Source of the DNA: Candidatus Aenigmatarchaeota archaeon
GTDB taxonomy: Archaea; Aenigmatarchaeota; Aenigmatarchaeia; GW2011-AR5
NCBI GenBank assembly: GCA_016193585.1
Contig: JACPRW010000006.1
Span: 64,293-128,292 of the forward strand
DNA: 64,000 nt
Direction of reading: 5' to 3'
Of this stretch, positions 38,003 through 46,433 are shown in pieces. The position numbers were made by a program, and so were the translations under genes. The notes under the pieces were generated by a model. It had not been told where the DNA came from. It made no database searches and worked only from the letters and a program-made list of their open reading frames with translations. How positions within the stretch are numbered: the stretch's first letter is position 1; each line of letters starts with the position of its first letter.

Positions 38003-39046
38003 TTATGCAGCTACTATAAGATTCCTTTCGATGAACTCGTTTTCAAGTCCCGAAACCTTCGCGTTGATCACGAGCCGCAGGTTGCGGATTTCTATTTCCT
38101 TCGCAAGCAGGTAGCCGAATATCGGCGCTACCGATGTCGGCTTGACGTGCAGCAGCTTGAACGCGTACTGCAGCAGGAATTTCTCGATGTTGTTTTCGAG
38201 GTTCGCCGGGTTGCTTTCGATGTTTTCTGCAAGGGACGCGTACCTGCTCGCTTTGAGCACTTCGCCCATTTTCACGATATCTTCTGCTTCGAGCAGCCGC
38301 GCGACAACATCTTTCTTTTCGGCGACCAGAAACTGTTCGGCAGTTCTTTTGTCGACGCCCGCCGTCTTCAGCTTGACCACGTTGCGTATGTTCGTGAGCT
38401 CGACGAGGTTGCGCATGAAATCGCGCAGCATCGGCACCGGCATCGCCTTCGACGCGTCAAGCAGCTTCCGGTAGTATGCCATATCGAGGGCATTCTCGAT
38501 CGACGCGAGGTCGCCGGCCTGATACCAGCCAAGCAGCGCGTCGGCCTCGACGCCCGTCATTTTCTTGATTTCCCAAGCCATCGCTTCAGGCTCCGCCTTG
38601 TGCAGTGCCCTGCACACGCTGTAGGTCGTCGGCTCCACGGAAATGATGCCATAGCGTATGTGTTCTTTGCCGAGCCCGTTCATCTTCACACGCACGACAA
38701 TCTTGAGGTTGTTGACGACCCATTTATTCGCATACATCTGGACCACCTGCCTGACCTCCTCGTCAATGGAGATTTTCAGGAGCTTGTTCACCGTGCCGGC
38801 GAGGTTGACATTGAGCGCGAGGTTGATGAGTTCCATGCCCCTGAAATATTTCGAAAGCCTGATGATTTCCTTCTTGTACTGGTGCTCCTCGAGGAACCGT
38901 ATGATTTCATGAATGCCCATGCTCCGCATTCTTATATAGTCATCGCGCTCAAGGAGTTCTGACTTCATTACCATGATGCGTGCCGTCGTATACGGGTAGG
39001 TGCTGAACTTCAATGGCGCTTCTCTGAGTTGTACGAGCATTCGCAT
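38003..39046 (-). CDS. atpC: A-type ATP synthase subunit C
   Basis: 347 aa; pattern of V-ATPase subunit d/A-ATPase C (LLERDDYIRMRSMGIHEIIRFLEEHQYKKEIIRLS..., PTSVAPIFGYLLAKEIEIRNLRLVINAKVSGLENEFIERNL). It couples the central stalk to the membrane rotor ring. It starts directly after atpE's stop (adjacent bases 39047/39046). All-helical as expected. Confidence 0.95.
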   Translation of the reverse strand: MRMLVQLREAPLKFSTYPYTTARIMVMKSELLERDDYIRMRSMGIHEIIRFLEEHQYKKEIIRLSKYFRGMELINLALNVNLAGTVNKLLKISIDEEVRQVVQMYANKWVVNNLKIVVRVKMNGLGKEHIRYGIISVEPTTYSVCRALHKAEPEAMAWEIKKMTGVEADALLGWYQAGDLASIENALDMAYYRKLLDASKAMPVPMLRDFMRNLVELTNIRNVVKLKTAGVDKRTAEQFLVAEKKDVVARLLEAEDIVKMGEVLKASRYASLAENIESNPANLENNIEKFLLQYAFKLLHVKPTSVAPIFGYLLAKEIEIRNLRLVINAKVSGLENEFIERNLIVAA

Positions 39047-39604
39047 TCACCGTTTGCCAAAAAGGATTGCATGCACCTTTCCGAATGTGCGGCTTCTGAT
39101 TATTTCATCGATTAGCTCCATGCTGAGATTAATCGTTGTGCTGCCGTCCTTGCTTTCCAGGATGACGCCCCCTTTTATGGGCGCTGCCTTCACCACAGGG
39201 AACAATTTTTTTGCAGCCTCGATATCCCTTGCTGCAACATACAGCGTGCCGATGTCACCGGCATCTTTCTTGCCGAGCTCGTAGAGCATCCCGAGCGTGC
39301 TGTCCCTGTCCTTCTCAAGGCCTGCATAGAAGCTCTTGTACAGCGACTCGATGGCATCCATGAGCGCGCGGTGCATGATTTCCTTCGATTTCATGCGCGC
39401 CTTGGCAGCTTCGCGCACCCGCGCCTGCTCTATGGCGCGTTCAGCCGAGCGGTTGAGCTCCTCTTTCCGTGCTGCCATTTCCTTCCGGGCTTCTGCAAGT
39501 ATTCGCTCGCGCTCGCGCTTTCCCTCGTCCTGCAGTTCCTTTGCCCGTGCCTCTGCTTCGCGGATGATTTCATCGGCAACTTTCCTGATGTCTATGTATA
39601 TCAC
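39047..39604 (-). CDS. atpE: A-type ATP synthase subunit E (peripheral stalk)
   Basis: 185 aa: a long charged coiled coil (DEIIREAEARAKELQDEGKRERERILAEARKEMAARKEEL...) followed by the globular C-terminal domain (GGVILESKDGSTTINLSMELIDEIIRSRTFGKVHAILFGKR). It pairs with subunit H to make the stator. Located 44 bp downstream of atpK. Confidence 0.95.
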   Translation of the reverse strand: MIYIDIRKVADEIIREAEARAKELQDEGKRERERILAEARKEMAARKEELNRSAERAIEQARVREAAKARMKSKEIMHRALMDAIESLYKSFYAGLEKDRDSTLGMLYELGKKDAGDIGTLYVAARDIEAAKKLFPVVKAAPIKGGVILESKDGSTTINLSMELIDEIIRSRTFGKVHAILFGKR

Positions 39605-39648
39605 CTATTCTGTTCTATCCCTGAGCATTCTGCGCGACTGGTTGCGCC

Positions 39649-39864
39649 TTACCCGCCGAGTATCTGCAGCGCAACGACGAGTCCGAAGATGACGAGCGTT
39701 TCCGGAATGACCGTCAGGATAAGCCCCTTGCTGAACAGTTCCTCTTTCTCCGCCATCGCCCCAATCGCCGCGGCACCTATTTCCTTTTCTGCTATGCCTG
39801 CGCCTATTGCGCTCAATCCGATTGCCAATCCAGCGCCAACCGCTGCCATTCCCTCAACTGCCAT
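39649..39864 (-). CDS. atpK: A-type ATP synthase proteolipid (c) subunit K
   Basis: 71 aa, one two-helix hairpin: MAVEGMAAVGAGLAIGLSAIGAGIAEKEIGAAAIGAMAEKEELFSKGLILTVIPETLVIFGLVVALQILGG. The ion-binding Glu is in TM2 (IPETLVIFG). The GxG-rich TM1 lacks the Gln found in well-known Na+ rings (Ala occupies the place), so a proton ring is a little more likely; this is inference. The ~320 bp before it are full of hairpins, unlike the other tightly packed genes of the operon. Confidence 0.93.
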   Translation of the reverse strand: MAVEGMAAVGAGLAIGLSAIGAGIAEKEIGAAAIGAMAEKEELFSKGLILTVIPETLVIFGLVVALQILGG

Positions 39865-39911
39865 GTGCTCACCTCATTTTATTCAACTGCATGATTGCTT
39901 TTCTTTTACCT

Positions 39912-40175
39912 TTTAATACCCTGCATTCGACGCTTGGCTTTTCGAATGCATCGTATCCCATTTTATTTATTAATACCCTGCATTCGACGCTTGGCTTTTC
40001 GAATGCATCATGCTCAGAAAGCATGCGCTTTCCGGCACATCAGAAGCATTGCCTCTGCATGTATTCCTTATTTATTGTTCATTACTTATAGCAGATTGTA
40101 ATAATAATGGAACTTTATATCACAATCTGCTATAGGGAAAGAACATTGTAAAATGTTCCAAAATCAATGTTCTTT
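39912..40175 (-). repeat. Hairpin cluster between atpI and atpK
   Basis: In transcription order: hairpin 40138-40175 (AAAGAACATTG/CAATGTTCTTT), hairpin 40087-40134 (TATAGCAGATTGT/ACAATCTGCTATA), then two short modules near 40015-40060 (CAGAAAGC..GCTTTCCGG; CAGAAGC..). Two direct copies of a 36-bp unit (39915-39951 and 39970-40006; GCATTCGA/TCGAATGC stem) follow. There is no gene in the 318-bp gap. It probably sets RNA processing or stability between the atpI and atpK cistrons. Confidence 0.8.
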
Positions 40176-40182
40176 ACTATTA

Positions 40183-41997
40183 TTACTTGCTCCCGAATGG
40201 CCTGTACGGCTTGCCTGAACCATGGTAAAACTTGGTGAACATCTCGACGTAGTGCAGCCGGAGCGACTGTAGGAACCCGTCGAGAATGCCCAGCGCGAGG
40301 TTGATGGTGTGCCCGAGCAGCAGCACGACCACGCCCAGCACGACTCCTATGCCGCCTCCGGCAAACAGGCCGCCCGCCATCGCGTTCACGACCATGGCTA
40401 CTGAGGCCGATGCAAGACCGATAGCAGCAAGCCGCAGATATGACAGAATATTGCCGATGAGCGATGGTATCTCGATGATGCCCACCATGCCCTCTCCCTT
40501 GAGCAGGGCACCCACCGACAGCACAAACAGCGCTGCGGGGATGGACATGCCCACCGACACGACATTCGCGTAGTTGAGCAGCAGGAGCATGAGGCTCGCC
40601 TGGATGCCAATCCACGAGAGCTTCGCCATAACTGCCTTGGCGAGCCCGTGACGCCTGCGCTCGTTGATGAATCCGAGCAGGAAGCCGGTATTGATGTGCA
40701 CAACCCCGAGAACCACGGACGCAAGGATGAGCTCCTTGACCTCGTGAAGCCGGTGCACGTACGGGTGAAGCTGGGCGCCCAACAATTCCTCCTGGCCAAA
40801 TGCCTCGCCGAACACAAAGCCAAACGCAATCGTGGCAAGCGCTGACAATATGGTGATGTCGACAAGCGCGCGCATCCTGCCTGACCTGAAACGGAGCGCA
40901 AGCGCGAGCGCGAGCAGCACAAGACCGTATCCTATATCGCCGAGCATCATGCCGTAAAACAGCGGGAAGGTGATAAACATGAGGAAGCTTGGGTCTATCT
41001 CGTCGTATTTCGGCAGCGAATACAGGTTGAGGAAAAATTCGAACGGCTGGACGGCTTTCGGGTTTTCCATTTTGGTCGGCCCCTCCTTCGCTTCGTCAAC
41101 TTTGATATAAATGCTCGGGCTGATATTCGGCAGCTTTTCGAGAAGCTGCGCCGTGTGTTTCGCCGGCACCCAGCCCTGGATGATAAAGACGTATTCGCTT
41201 GCCGCAAACTTGAGCGGCGCCTCCGACCGCTCGACCATGGAAAGCAGCTTCTCTTCCACGCCGGCGAGCAGCCCGCCGTACTCGCTGCCAACGGATTCAA
41301 GCTCTCCGAGGAGCGACGCTTTCTTTTCCTTGAGGCTGGTGAGCTCCTGCTGCGCGTTTGCAAGCCCTTCCTTGACGCTGCCGGACGGCTTTATTCTCAG
41401 CTTGACGTCAGTACAGCGCGCCTTCGCCAAGGCGGCGTCAAGCGCTTCCCTGCGGTCCTTGCGGACAAACATCACGAACGGCGACGGCTTCTCGCCCCTG
41501 CCGCAAAAAAGCGCAGCGCCCTCGCCCTCGAGCGCTCCGGGGTTTTCAGCAAAGCCGGAAACCATAGCAAGCGTACGGTATTCGCCAAGAATACGGGAAT
41601 CAGCAATGCCGCACCGCTCCAGAAAGCTGTACTCCTCGATGGTCTTTTCCTGTTCCTTGATGCGGTCGCCTGTCTCCTTGATGCGGTTGTTGAGTGAATC
41701 AACGTCGTTCCGCAGCTTCCGCAGAAAGCCGTCTATTTTTCTGATGTTCCACGCGACCTTCTTGGAACCTGCATGGTCGAGGAATATCTGGCGCTTGATA
41801 GCCTGTATGATGAGGAGGAGCTCTGAAATGCGGTCCGCGTCCTTCGACGGCGCTCCGATGCCGAGGTCGCCCTGCTTCCGGGGAACGTACTCCTCGATAT
41901 GAAGCGCCTTGAGGCGGTACAGTGTGTTGATTATTTCTTGCATGTGGGCTTTCGGCGCCGCAATAGTCACCTTAGCCATCCTTTCTGGATAGAACAT
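40183..41997 (-). CDS. atpI: A-type ATP synthase subunit I/a
   Basis: 604 aa from MFYPERMAKVTIAAPKAHMQEIINTLYRLKALHIEEY, the usual N-terminus; the track start adds 8 residues. An N-terminal soluble arm with coiled coils (DVDSLNNRIKETGDRIKEQEKTIEEY) precedes the C-terminal membrane half with ~7-8 TM helices, including FYGMMLGDIGYGLVLL. The conserved region with the essential Arg is near SLIGNILSYLRLAAIGLA. It forms the ion half-channels. It overlaps the end of atpH by 26 bp. Confidence 0.95.
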   Translation of the reverse strand: MFYPERMAKVTIAAPKAHMQEIINTLYRLKALHIEEYVPRKQGDLGIGAPSKDADRISELLLIIQAIKRQIFLDHAGSKKVAWNIRKIDGFLRKLRNDVDSLNNRIKETGDRIKEQEKTIEEYSFLERCGIADSRILGEYRTLAMVSGFAENPGALEGEGAALFCGRGEKPSPFVMFVRKDRREALDAALAKARCTDVKLRIKPSGSVKEGLANAQQELTSLKEKKASLLGELESVGSEYGGLLAGVEEKLLSMVERSEAPLKFAASEYVFIIQGWVPAKHTAQLLEKLPNISPSIYIKVDEAKEGPTKMENPKAVQPFEFFLNLYSLPKYDEIDPSFLMFITFPLFYGMMLGDIGYGLVLLALALALRFRSGRMRALVDITILSALATIAFGFVFGEAFGQEELLGAQLHPYVHRLHEVKELILASVVLGVVHINTGFLLGFINERRRHGLAKAVMAKLSWIGIQASLMLLLLNYANVVSVGMSIPAALFVLSVGALLKGEGMVGIIEIPSLIGNILSYLRLAAIGLASASVAMVVNAMAGGLFAGGGIGVVLGVVVLLLGHTINLALGILDGFLQSLRLHYVEMFTKFYHGSGKPYRPFGSK

Positions 41998-42322
41998 GCG
42001 CTTCTCCTCGGAGCGCGGCATCGAACGTTTCCTTCAGCAAGCGCCGCGCTTCGTCCTCCTTAGACCGGTCAGACCTGATTTTCTTGCTTTCTTCCAGGGA
42101 CTTCCGCACCGCTGCGTCAGCATCCGCAATTATTTTCGCGGTCTCCTGCCCGACCATGTCGTCCATCTGCTTTCCAAGACGCTCAGCTTCTGTTTCCCTG
42201 AACCGCGCTGCTTCCTGTTCAGCTTCGCGGATGAGCGCGTCTTTTTGCTTCGTGGCGTCTTCGACGACTGCCTTGGCGCGCTCCTCGGCCTTCTTGATTT
42301 CGATAAGCAGTTCTTCCTCCAT
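41972..42322 (-). CDS. atpH: A-type ATP synthase subunit H (peripheral stalk)
   Basis: 116 aa, almost entirely one coiled coil: MEEELLIEIKKAEERAKAVVEDATKQKDALIREAEQEAARF... It dimerises with E to form the stator. First gene of the H-I-K-E-C-F-A-B-D operon. Its 5' side is occupied by modular hairpins. Confidence 0.92.
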   Translation of the reverse strand: MEEELLIEIKKAEERAKAVVEDATKQKDALIREAEQEAARFRETEAERLGKQMDDMVGQETAKIIADADAAVRKSLEESKKIRSDRSKEDEARRLLKETFDAALRGEAHVLSRKDG

Positions 42323-42345
42323 AATATCCCCCGCTCCGCGTGTCG

Positions 42346-42475
42346 CGTTCAGAAAGCATACACTTTCTGACGCCTCGAAGAGCTCCGCTCTTCAAGGTAT
42401 CCCATAGTATGCCGTGTCGTGCTCAAAGAACCTGTGAAGTTCTTTGGCACAGCAGAAGCATTGCTTCTGCATGTA
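42346..42475 (-). repeat. Modular hairpins upstream of atpH
   Basis: Four short stem-loops in a row: CAGAAAG/CTTTCTG, GAAGAGC/GCTCTTC, CAAAGAAC/GTTCTTTG and CAGAAGC/GCTTCTG. They follow the purine arm-C / loop / G-pyrimidine arm rule seen in the trees. No open frame of note. Any leader of the ATP synthase operon would be transcribed through them. Confidence 0.75.
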
Positions 42476-42477
42476 TT

Positions 42478-42660
42478 AGGATTTGAACAAGATATATGGT
42501 GAATTGCACTGGTTATGTCCTGATATTATTTGCAATTCACCTATAGAAAATTGCGCGTTAATACGACATAAGCTGCGCAATTATCTATACTACGATCATC
42601 ATTCAAATCCTATATAGCGAATTGAATTTCCGTGTAGTGTAAATAATTCAATTCTCTATA
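42478..42660 (+). repeat. Three-hairpin array with outer closing stem, copy 2
   Basis: Nearly identical to 21866-22058 in the first two inner hairpins. The outer stem has changed from TTTGCA/TGCAAA to TTTGAA/TTCAAA, and the third stem from GAATTGCATT/AATGCAATTC to GAATTGAATT/AATTCAATTC. In both cases the pairing is kept. The third loop is unrelated to copy 1. The two copies are 20 kb apart in unrelated contexts. Confidence 0.88.
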
Positions 42661-42710
42661 TCCCATGTTATGGGTATCGCATGCAATAGCACGCGTGACG
42701 TATCCGTTAG

Positions 42711-42955
42711 TTATCTTGAATGCCTTGAAAACTGCTGCCTTCGTACAAAAGACTTCCGTGAAGTCTTTTGGCGACTTAGGTTAATCCTCGATTAACCTCA
42801 AGTCAGGCAGCAGATGCAACACAAGGCATTCGGGATCTTCAAAGAGCTCTGCTCTTTGAGATCTCAACTGCGGAAAGCTTCCACTTTCCGCAGTTGCAGA
42901 TGCCATGCTCCACGGAAACCACCGACTTCAGTCGGTGGTATACAGGAGCATATCA
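42711..42955 (-). repeat. Core-family hairpin element, copy B (largest clean tree)
   Basis: Minus strand: TGATATGCTCCTGTATA, then ACCACCGACTGAAGTCGGTGGT and GGAGCATGGCAT. A first insertion follows (CTGCGGAAAG/CTTTCCGCAG and CAAAGAGC/GCTCTTTG), then GAATGCCTTG. A second insertion lies inside GCTGCC/GGCAGC (AGGTTAATC/GATTAACCT and CAAAAGACTTC/GAAGTCTTTTG), before CAAGGCATTCAAGATAAC. All insertions lie at loop positions of copy C and keep perfect nesting. Confidence 0.88.
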
Positions 42956-43025
42956 TTCTTTGTCATTTCTTCCCAGTCCCGCCGCTCATCTCGCTGGTTG
43001 CGTAAAGACGGTGAAAAAACGGCCT

Positions 43026-43241
43026 ATGGTGATTATCTATTGTAAGGATAAAAAGCTAATTCCACGTCGCAGCTGCTTGTACAAGAAGAACGTTTCTTCG
43101 CTGGCACTCAGGAAGGAGTGCAGGGTTGATACGTGCGGAAAGCGGAGCTTTCTGACGTGCCAAAGAACCTTTGGTTCTTTGAGCAAGGGCAAGAACCTCC
43201 TAATAATATTGTACCATGCCTACCTAGGAGTTGGGGGTTGA
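43026..43241 (+). CDS. Possible small Cys-rich protein, 3' part disrupted by hairpins
   Basis: MVIIYCKDKKLIPRRSCLYKKNVSSLALRKECRVDTCG is protein-like, with four spaced Cys. After codon ~38 the frame runs through two modular hairpins (GGAAAGC/GCTTTCT and CAAAGAACC/GGTTCTTTG), giving an unlikely tail. Either a real ~40-aa gene lost its end to a hairpin insertion or this is spurious. The 42956-43025 and 43242-43269 gaps hold nothing else apart from a half-formed AAAGAACC/GGTTCT hairpin. Confidence 0.3.
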   Translation: MVIIYCKDKKLIPRRSCLYKKNVSSLALRKECRVDTCGKRSFLTCQRTFGSLSKGKNLLIILYHAYLGVGG

Positions 43242-43269
43242 TAAGGGAAAGAACCATGGGTTCTGTCCC

Positions 43270-43578
43270 TTATTTGTACTCCCGCCACACGTGCCTGCAC
43301 TCCACGCAGCGGAAGAACTGCGTCGGCGGCTCGTCGATGGAGCGCGTCTGGATGAGCCAGTAGTATGACTTGTCATGGTGGCACTTCGGGCACTCCTTTT
43401 CCATCACCGGCAGGTCGGGCTCATTGTCCTCGATGACGACGATTTCCGTTTTCTTCGTCTCGTCCGTCAGCCTGCTGTCGAACGGCTTCTCAACCTCCCT
43501 GCCGCAGTTCCTGCAGCGGCGCACGTTCTCGCGCGCCGGCACGAGCAGCCCGCCACAGTCGCAAAACTCAACATCCAT
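43270..43578 (-). CDS. tfs: Transcription factor S (TFS/RPB9-like)
   Basis: 102 aa from MDVEFCDCGGLLVPARENVRRCRNCGREVEK. The N-terminal RPB9 ribbon (CDCGG...CRNCG) is followed by a TFIIS-type C-terminal ribbon, CPKCHHDKSYYWLIQTRSIDEPPTQFFRCVECRHVWREYK. The acidic hairpin tip that drives RNA cleavage appears as RSIDEPPT (TRSxDEP), so cleavage-stimulating function is likely. It binds RNA polymerase and rescues arrested complexes. Monocistronic-looking, ~95 bp before tpiA. Confidence 0.95.
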   Translation of the reverse strand: MDVEFCDCGGLLVPARENVRRCRNCGREVEKPFDSRLTDETKKTEIVVIEDNEPDLPVMEKECPKCHHDKSYYWLIQTRSIDEPPTQFFRCVECRHVWREYK

Positions 43579-43672
43579 AATCAGAACAGCCCCGCGTGCA
43601 TCCAAACCATGCCTGCATCATTGGCTTACCCTATTCGCCGCAGCAAGGATAAAAAGACGATTCATCTGCGCC

Positions 43673-44317
43673 TCATTTCATGGCTTCGGCAAGCTCGGTC
43701 AGCGCACGCTCGGGGCTAGCTGCCTTGACGATGCCCGACGCAACGAGGATGCCGCGGGCGCCGAGCTTTTTTGCGATTGCAACGTCGTTGCCGTTCTTGA
43801 TGCCCGCGCCGACGAGCACGTTGCACCGAATCTTCTTCACTGAATTGCTGATGAGCTCGGGCTTCGCGGTTGACACGGATACGGCGCCGCCGATAAGTTC
43901 CGGAGGCTCGACGGCGATGTAATCAGGCCCGAACCGCGCTATATTCATGCCCTCCTCGTCGTTCGCAGCGCATGCGACAGACGTCATGCCCAGGCTCTTG
44001 AGCTTCTTGACGCATGCATCAACCTGCCTGAGCTCGAGCCGCTGCTCAGAATGGTTGATGAGCGACCCTGATGCGCCTGCCTCGTGCAGCGCTTCCGCAA
44101 GCGTAGCGCCGGTGTGCGCACCGTAGTCTACCGCATCGATATGCTGCGCAAAAACAGGTATTGAAACAAAATCAGCGACGCTCCTGACATCAGCCGCCTG
44201 CGCAGCAACAGTTATTCCCGCACCTGTTTTCTTTGCCACCTGCTCGCAGATTTCCGCAAGCCTCACCGCATTGCTGCCTGTTGCCTCCCGGTAGGTCTTG
44301 AAATTTACTATAATCAT
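43673..44317 (-). CDS. tpiA: Triosephosphate isomerase (archaeal type)
   Basis: 214 aa, the short archaeal length. Interconverts DHAP and glyceraldehyde-3-P. The catalytic Lys is in the N-terminal NFKTYREATG, His in GSLINHSEQR, Glu in IAVEPPELIG, and the phosphate loop in VLVGAGIKNG/GILVASGIVKA. Enzymes of this class form tetramers. Suggests glycolysis or gluconeogenesis in the host. Upstream A/T-rich ACTATACACG may include its promoter. Confidence 0.96.
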   Translation of the reverse strand: MIIVNFKTYREATGSNAVRLAEICEQVAKKTGAGITVAAQAADVRSVADFVSIPVFAQHIDAVDYGAHTGATLAEALHEAGASGSLINHSEQRLELRQVDACVKKLKSLGMTSVACAANDEEGMNIARFGPDYIAVEPPELIGGAVSVSTAKPELISNSVKKIRCNVLVGAGIKNGNDVAIAKKLGARGILVASGIVKAASPERALTELAEAMK

Positions 44318-44354
44318 TACGTGTATAGTAAACTAAACGAATAAAAAGATAGAA

Positions 44355-45647
44355 TTACTGCTCGCGCAGATAGCCCCAGTTGTGGAGCTTGTCGCTGTCC
44401 TCGAACCAGCGGTCGCCGATGTCCTTGCGGTAGTACATGTTCGGTATCATGATGTCATCAACCCTGTTGTAGACCTGTTTCTGCGCCTGGCGCATCGTCG
44501 GGCCGATGCCGACGACGATGAGGACGACGCCGGCGTGGCCGGCCACAAGCCAGTTACCGTTGACACGCTTCACGTCTTCTATATGGATGCCTTCGATATC
44601 GGGCTTCTTGAAAAGTATCACCGCGTCCTTTGAATTGTCCTCGAACGTTCTCTTGTCCTTGAACGGGAACGGCGGCACCACCACCCGCACGCCGACCTGA
44701 AAACCGCTCCGCGTCCTGAATTTCGTCAGGTCGCCTTTCGCGAGCCCGTAAAGGAATTCGCCGGTGGGGGTAATCATTGCTTCCTGCTGGATGCTTATCG
44801 TCGGATAGCCGAACCTGCTCGTGAATTCAAGCGGGTAGATGCCATTGCTGTTCACGATGCAGTTAAGGTCGATATACCCGACGTACCCCTCTTCTTTCAG
44901 CCGCGGTTCCATCTTCTTGAGCGTGGCATTGAACAGCCTGTTCGGCTCGCTCCAGAATGCCGTTGTCCCCATCTCGCCGGTCGATGGCCCTATTTCTCCC
45001 GGGAACAGTTTCTTGTGCTCGAAATTGACGTGAATCGGGTGCGCGAACTCGGTGCCATTGAAAAAGCCGCCGACAGCTGCCTCGACGCCGACAATCCGCC
45101 GCTGGAGCTGGAACTCCTTTATCTTCTTGGACCACGCGCGCTTGTAGTTTTCCAGCACCTGTATGACGTCCTTGCCGTCTTCTTCCTCGCCGACAAAAAG
45201 CAGCTGCTTGAGGTTCTGCGCCTCGCCGCTCGGCTTTATCACGTAGCGGTGGGGGTTTTGCTGCACAAACGAGACGGCATCATCAAATGACGTGAAATTT
45301 TCCTGCGGAATAATGGGCACACCTGCGCCCTTAAGTTCCTGCTGGCCGAACGCGCGGTCATCCTCGAGCTTGTCGGTATACGGCGTGCCGCCGACGACGA
45401 GCTTGCCCTCGCTGCGCAGTTTCTGCGCCTTCTTTCCCTGTCCGAGGACGTCGTCGAAAACGATGACATCCGCCCAGCCGACCTCATTTTCCCAGCTGTC
45501 CGTCTTCTCGACGAAGCCGTCGGCGACGTCCTTCTCGTCCTCGCCCTCGATGAAGTACTTTACCTGATTGCCCTCCTTCGTAACCTGCCACGCTATGTCA
45601 CTGATGAGGGCGTCTATAGAAACAAACAGAAACTTTTTCGGCTCCAT
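44355..45647 (-). CDS. PurD-like ATP-grasp ligase (phosphoribosylamine-glycine ligase family)
   Basis: 430 aa. ATP-grasp lobes are visible: YVIKPSGEAQNLKQLLFVGEE (ATP lysine), VGVEAAVGGFFNGTEF, GEIGPSTGEMGTTAFW, and LEFTSRFGYPT for the Mg-binding E...R region. This is the PurD arrangement. The N-terminal domain lacks the canonical GGREHA motif (it reads FVSIDALISDIAWQV), and no other purine genes are nearby. So either it is a divergent GAR synthetase or a related ATP-grasp ligase with another substrate. Family call firm, substrate not. Confidence 0.8.
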   Translation of the reverse strand: MEPKKFLFVSIDALISDIAWQVTKEGNQVKYFIEGEDEKDVADGFVEKTDSWENEVGWADVIVFDDVLGQGKKAQKLRSEGKLVVGGTPYTDKLEDDRAFGQQELKGAGVPIIPQENFTSFDDAVSFVQQNPHRYVIKPSGEAQNLKQLLFVGEEEDGKDVIQVLENYKRAWSKKIKEFQLQRRIVGVEAAVGGFFNGTEFAHPIHVNFEHKKLFPGEIGPSTGEMGTTAFWSEPNRLFNATLKKMEPRLKEEGYVGYIDLNCIVNSNGIYPLEFTSRFGYPTISIQQEAMITPTGEFLYGLAKGDLTKFRTRSGFQVGVRVVVPPFPFKDKRTFEDNSKDAVILFKKPDIEGIHIEDVKRVNGNWLVAGHAGVVLIVVGIGPTMRQAQKQVYNRVDDIMIPNMYYRKDIGDRWFEDSDKLHNWGYLREQ

Positions 45648-45782
45648 ACCAATTGTGCAACGCTATCTATACACCAAGAAACCTTCGTTCCAGAGATGAT
45701 TTCGTTGATGATACTCTGCTTGTACATATAGTCACCGGAATTTTTAAATCTATGCGAGAATTCACGTGCTGGTTGCGCCATC

Positions 45783-45947
45783 TCAGTGCACGATGTCCAG
45801 GATTTCCTTTATTACCATGAATACGCCGACTGCAATCAAGGCGATGCCGCCGAGGCTGTTGCCGGTCACACCCTGCCAGGTCACCCATAGACCTATGCCA
45901 ACGCCGAAAATGCTCAGGAACAGATAGAGCGCAGCGAAGCCTTTCAT
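45783..45947 (-). CDS. Small two-TM membrane protein (54 aa)
   Basis: MKGFAALYLFLSIFGVGIGLWVTWQGVTGNSLGGIALIAVGVFMVIKEILDIVH. Two hydrophobic helices are joined by a WQGVTGNSLGG turn. A GGGTGG ribosome site lies ~5 nt upstream of ATG 45947, which is why I do not use the longer track ORF. TATTTAAATT ~60 nt upstream may be the promoter. Function unknown. The 45648-45782 gap has no gene. Confidence 0.65.
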   Translation of the reverse strand: MKGFAALYLFLSIFGVGIGLWVTWQGVTGNSLGGIALIAVGVFMVIKEILDIVH

Positions 45948-46027
45948 CGGTCCACCCTTTGTCGCGCCAACGATATGTCGGTGAGGATACACAGCAGTGC
46001 ACGTGAAAATTTAAATAACTACACTAC

Positions 46028-46429
46028 TCACCAGAATTCTTCTTTCATTCCCGCGCCGAGACGCCGGTACACGCCGGTTTTCAGCACCTTGAGGCCGAGG
46101 AGCGCACATTTCAGGCGCGCCGGTGATATGGGGATGCCGAGCGCATCGAGCATGTCCTGCCTGCTCACGCGCCGCGCATCGTCAAGCGTTTTGCCCGCGA
46201 CCATCTCGGTGAGCATGCTCGCTGCCGCCTGCGATATCGCGCAGCCGTGGCCGCTGAATTTTATCTCTTTAATTATGCTCCCTTCTAGCTTGACGTGCAT
46301 CTCTATTTCGTCGCCGCACAGCGGGTTGAGGTCCCGCTCCATGATGTCAGCACCCCTGATGGTGCCGTAGTTCCGCGGATGGCGGTAGTAGTCGAGGATG
46401 ATAGCGGTGTACATGTCAGAGCCTGGCAT
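46028..46429 (-). CDS. sufU: SufU/IscU-type Fe-S scaffold protein
   Basis: 133 aa. MPGSDMYTAIILDYYRHPRNYGTI matches the N-terminus of the family. The three scaffold Cys are at LCGDEIE, GHGCAIS and RLKCALLGLK. As a scaffold or zinc-dependent sulfur acceptor it would work with SufS upstream. A GGTGAT precedes the start. Last gene of the suf operon. Confidence 0.93.
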   Translation of the reverse strand: MPGSDMYTAIILDYYRHPRNYGTIRGADIMERDLNPLCGDEIEMHVKLEGSIIKEIKFSGHGCAISQAAASMLTEMVAGKTLDDARRVSRQDMLDALGIPISPARLKCALLGLKVLKTGVYRRLGAGMKEEFW

Positions 46430-46433
46430 AGCA

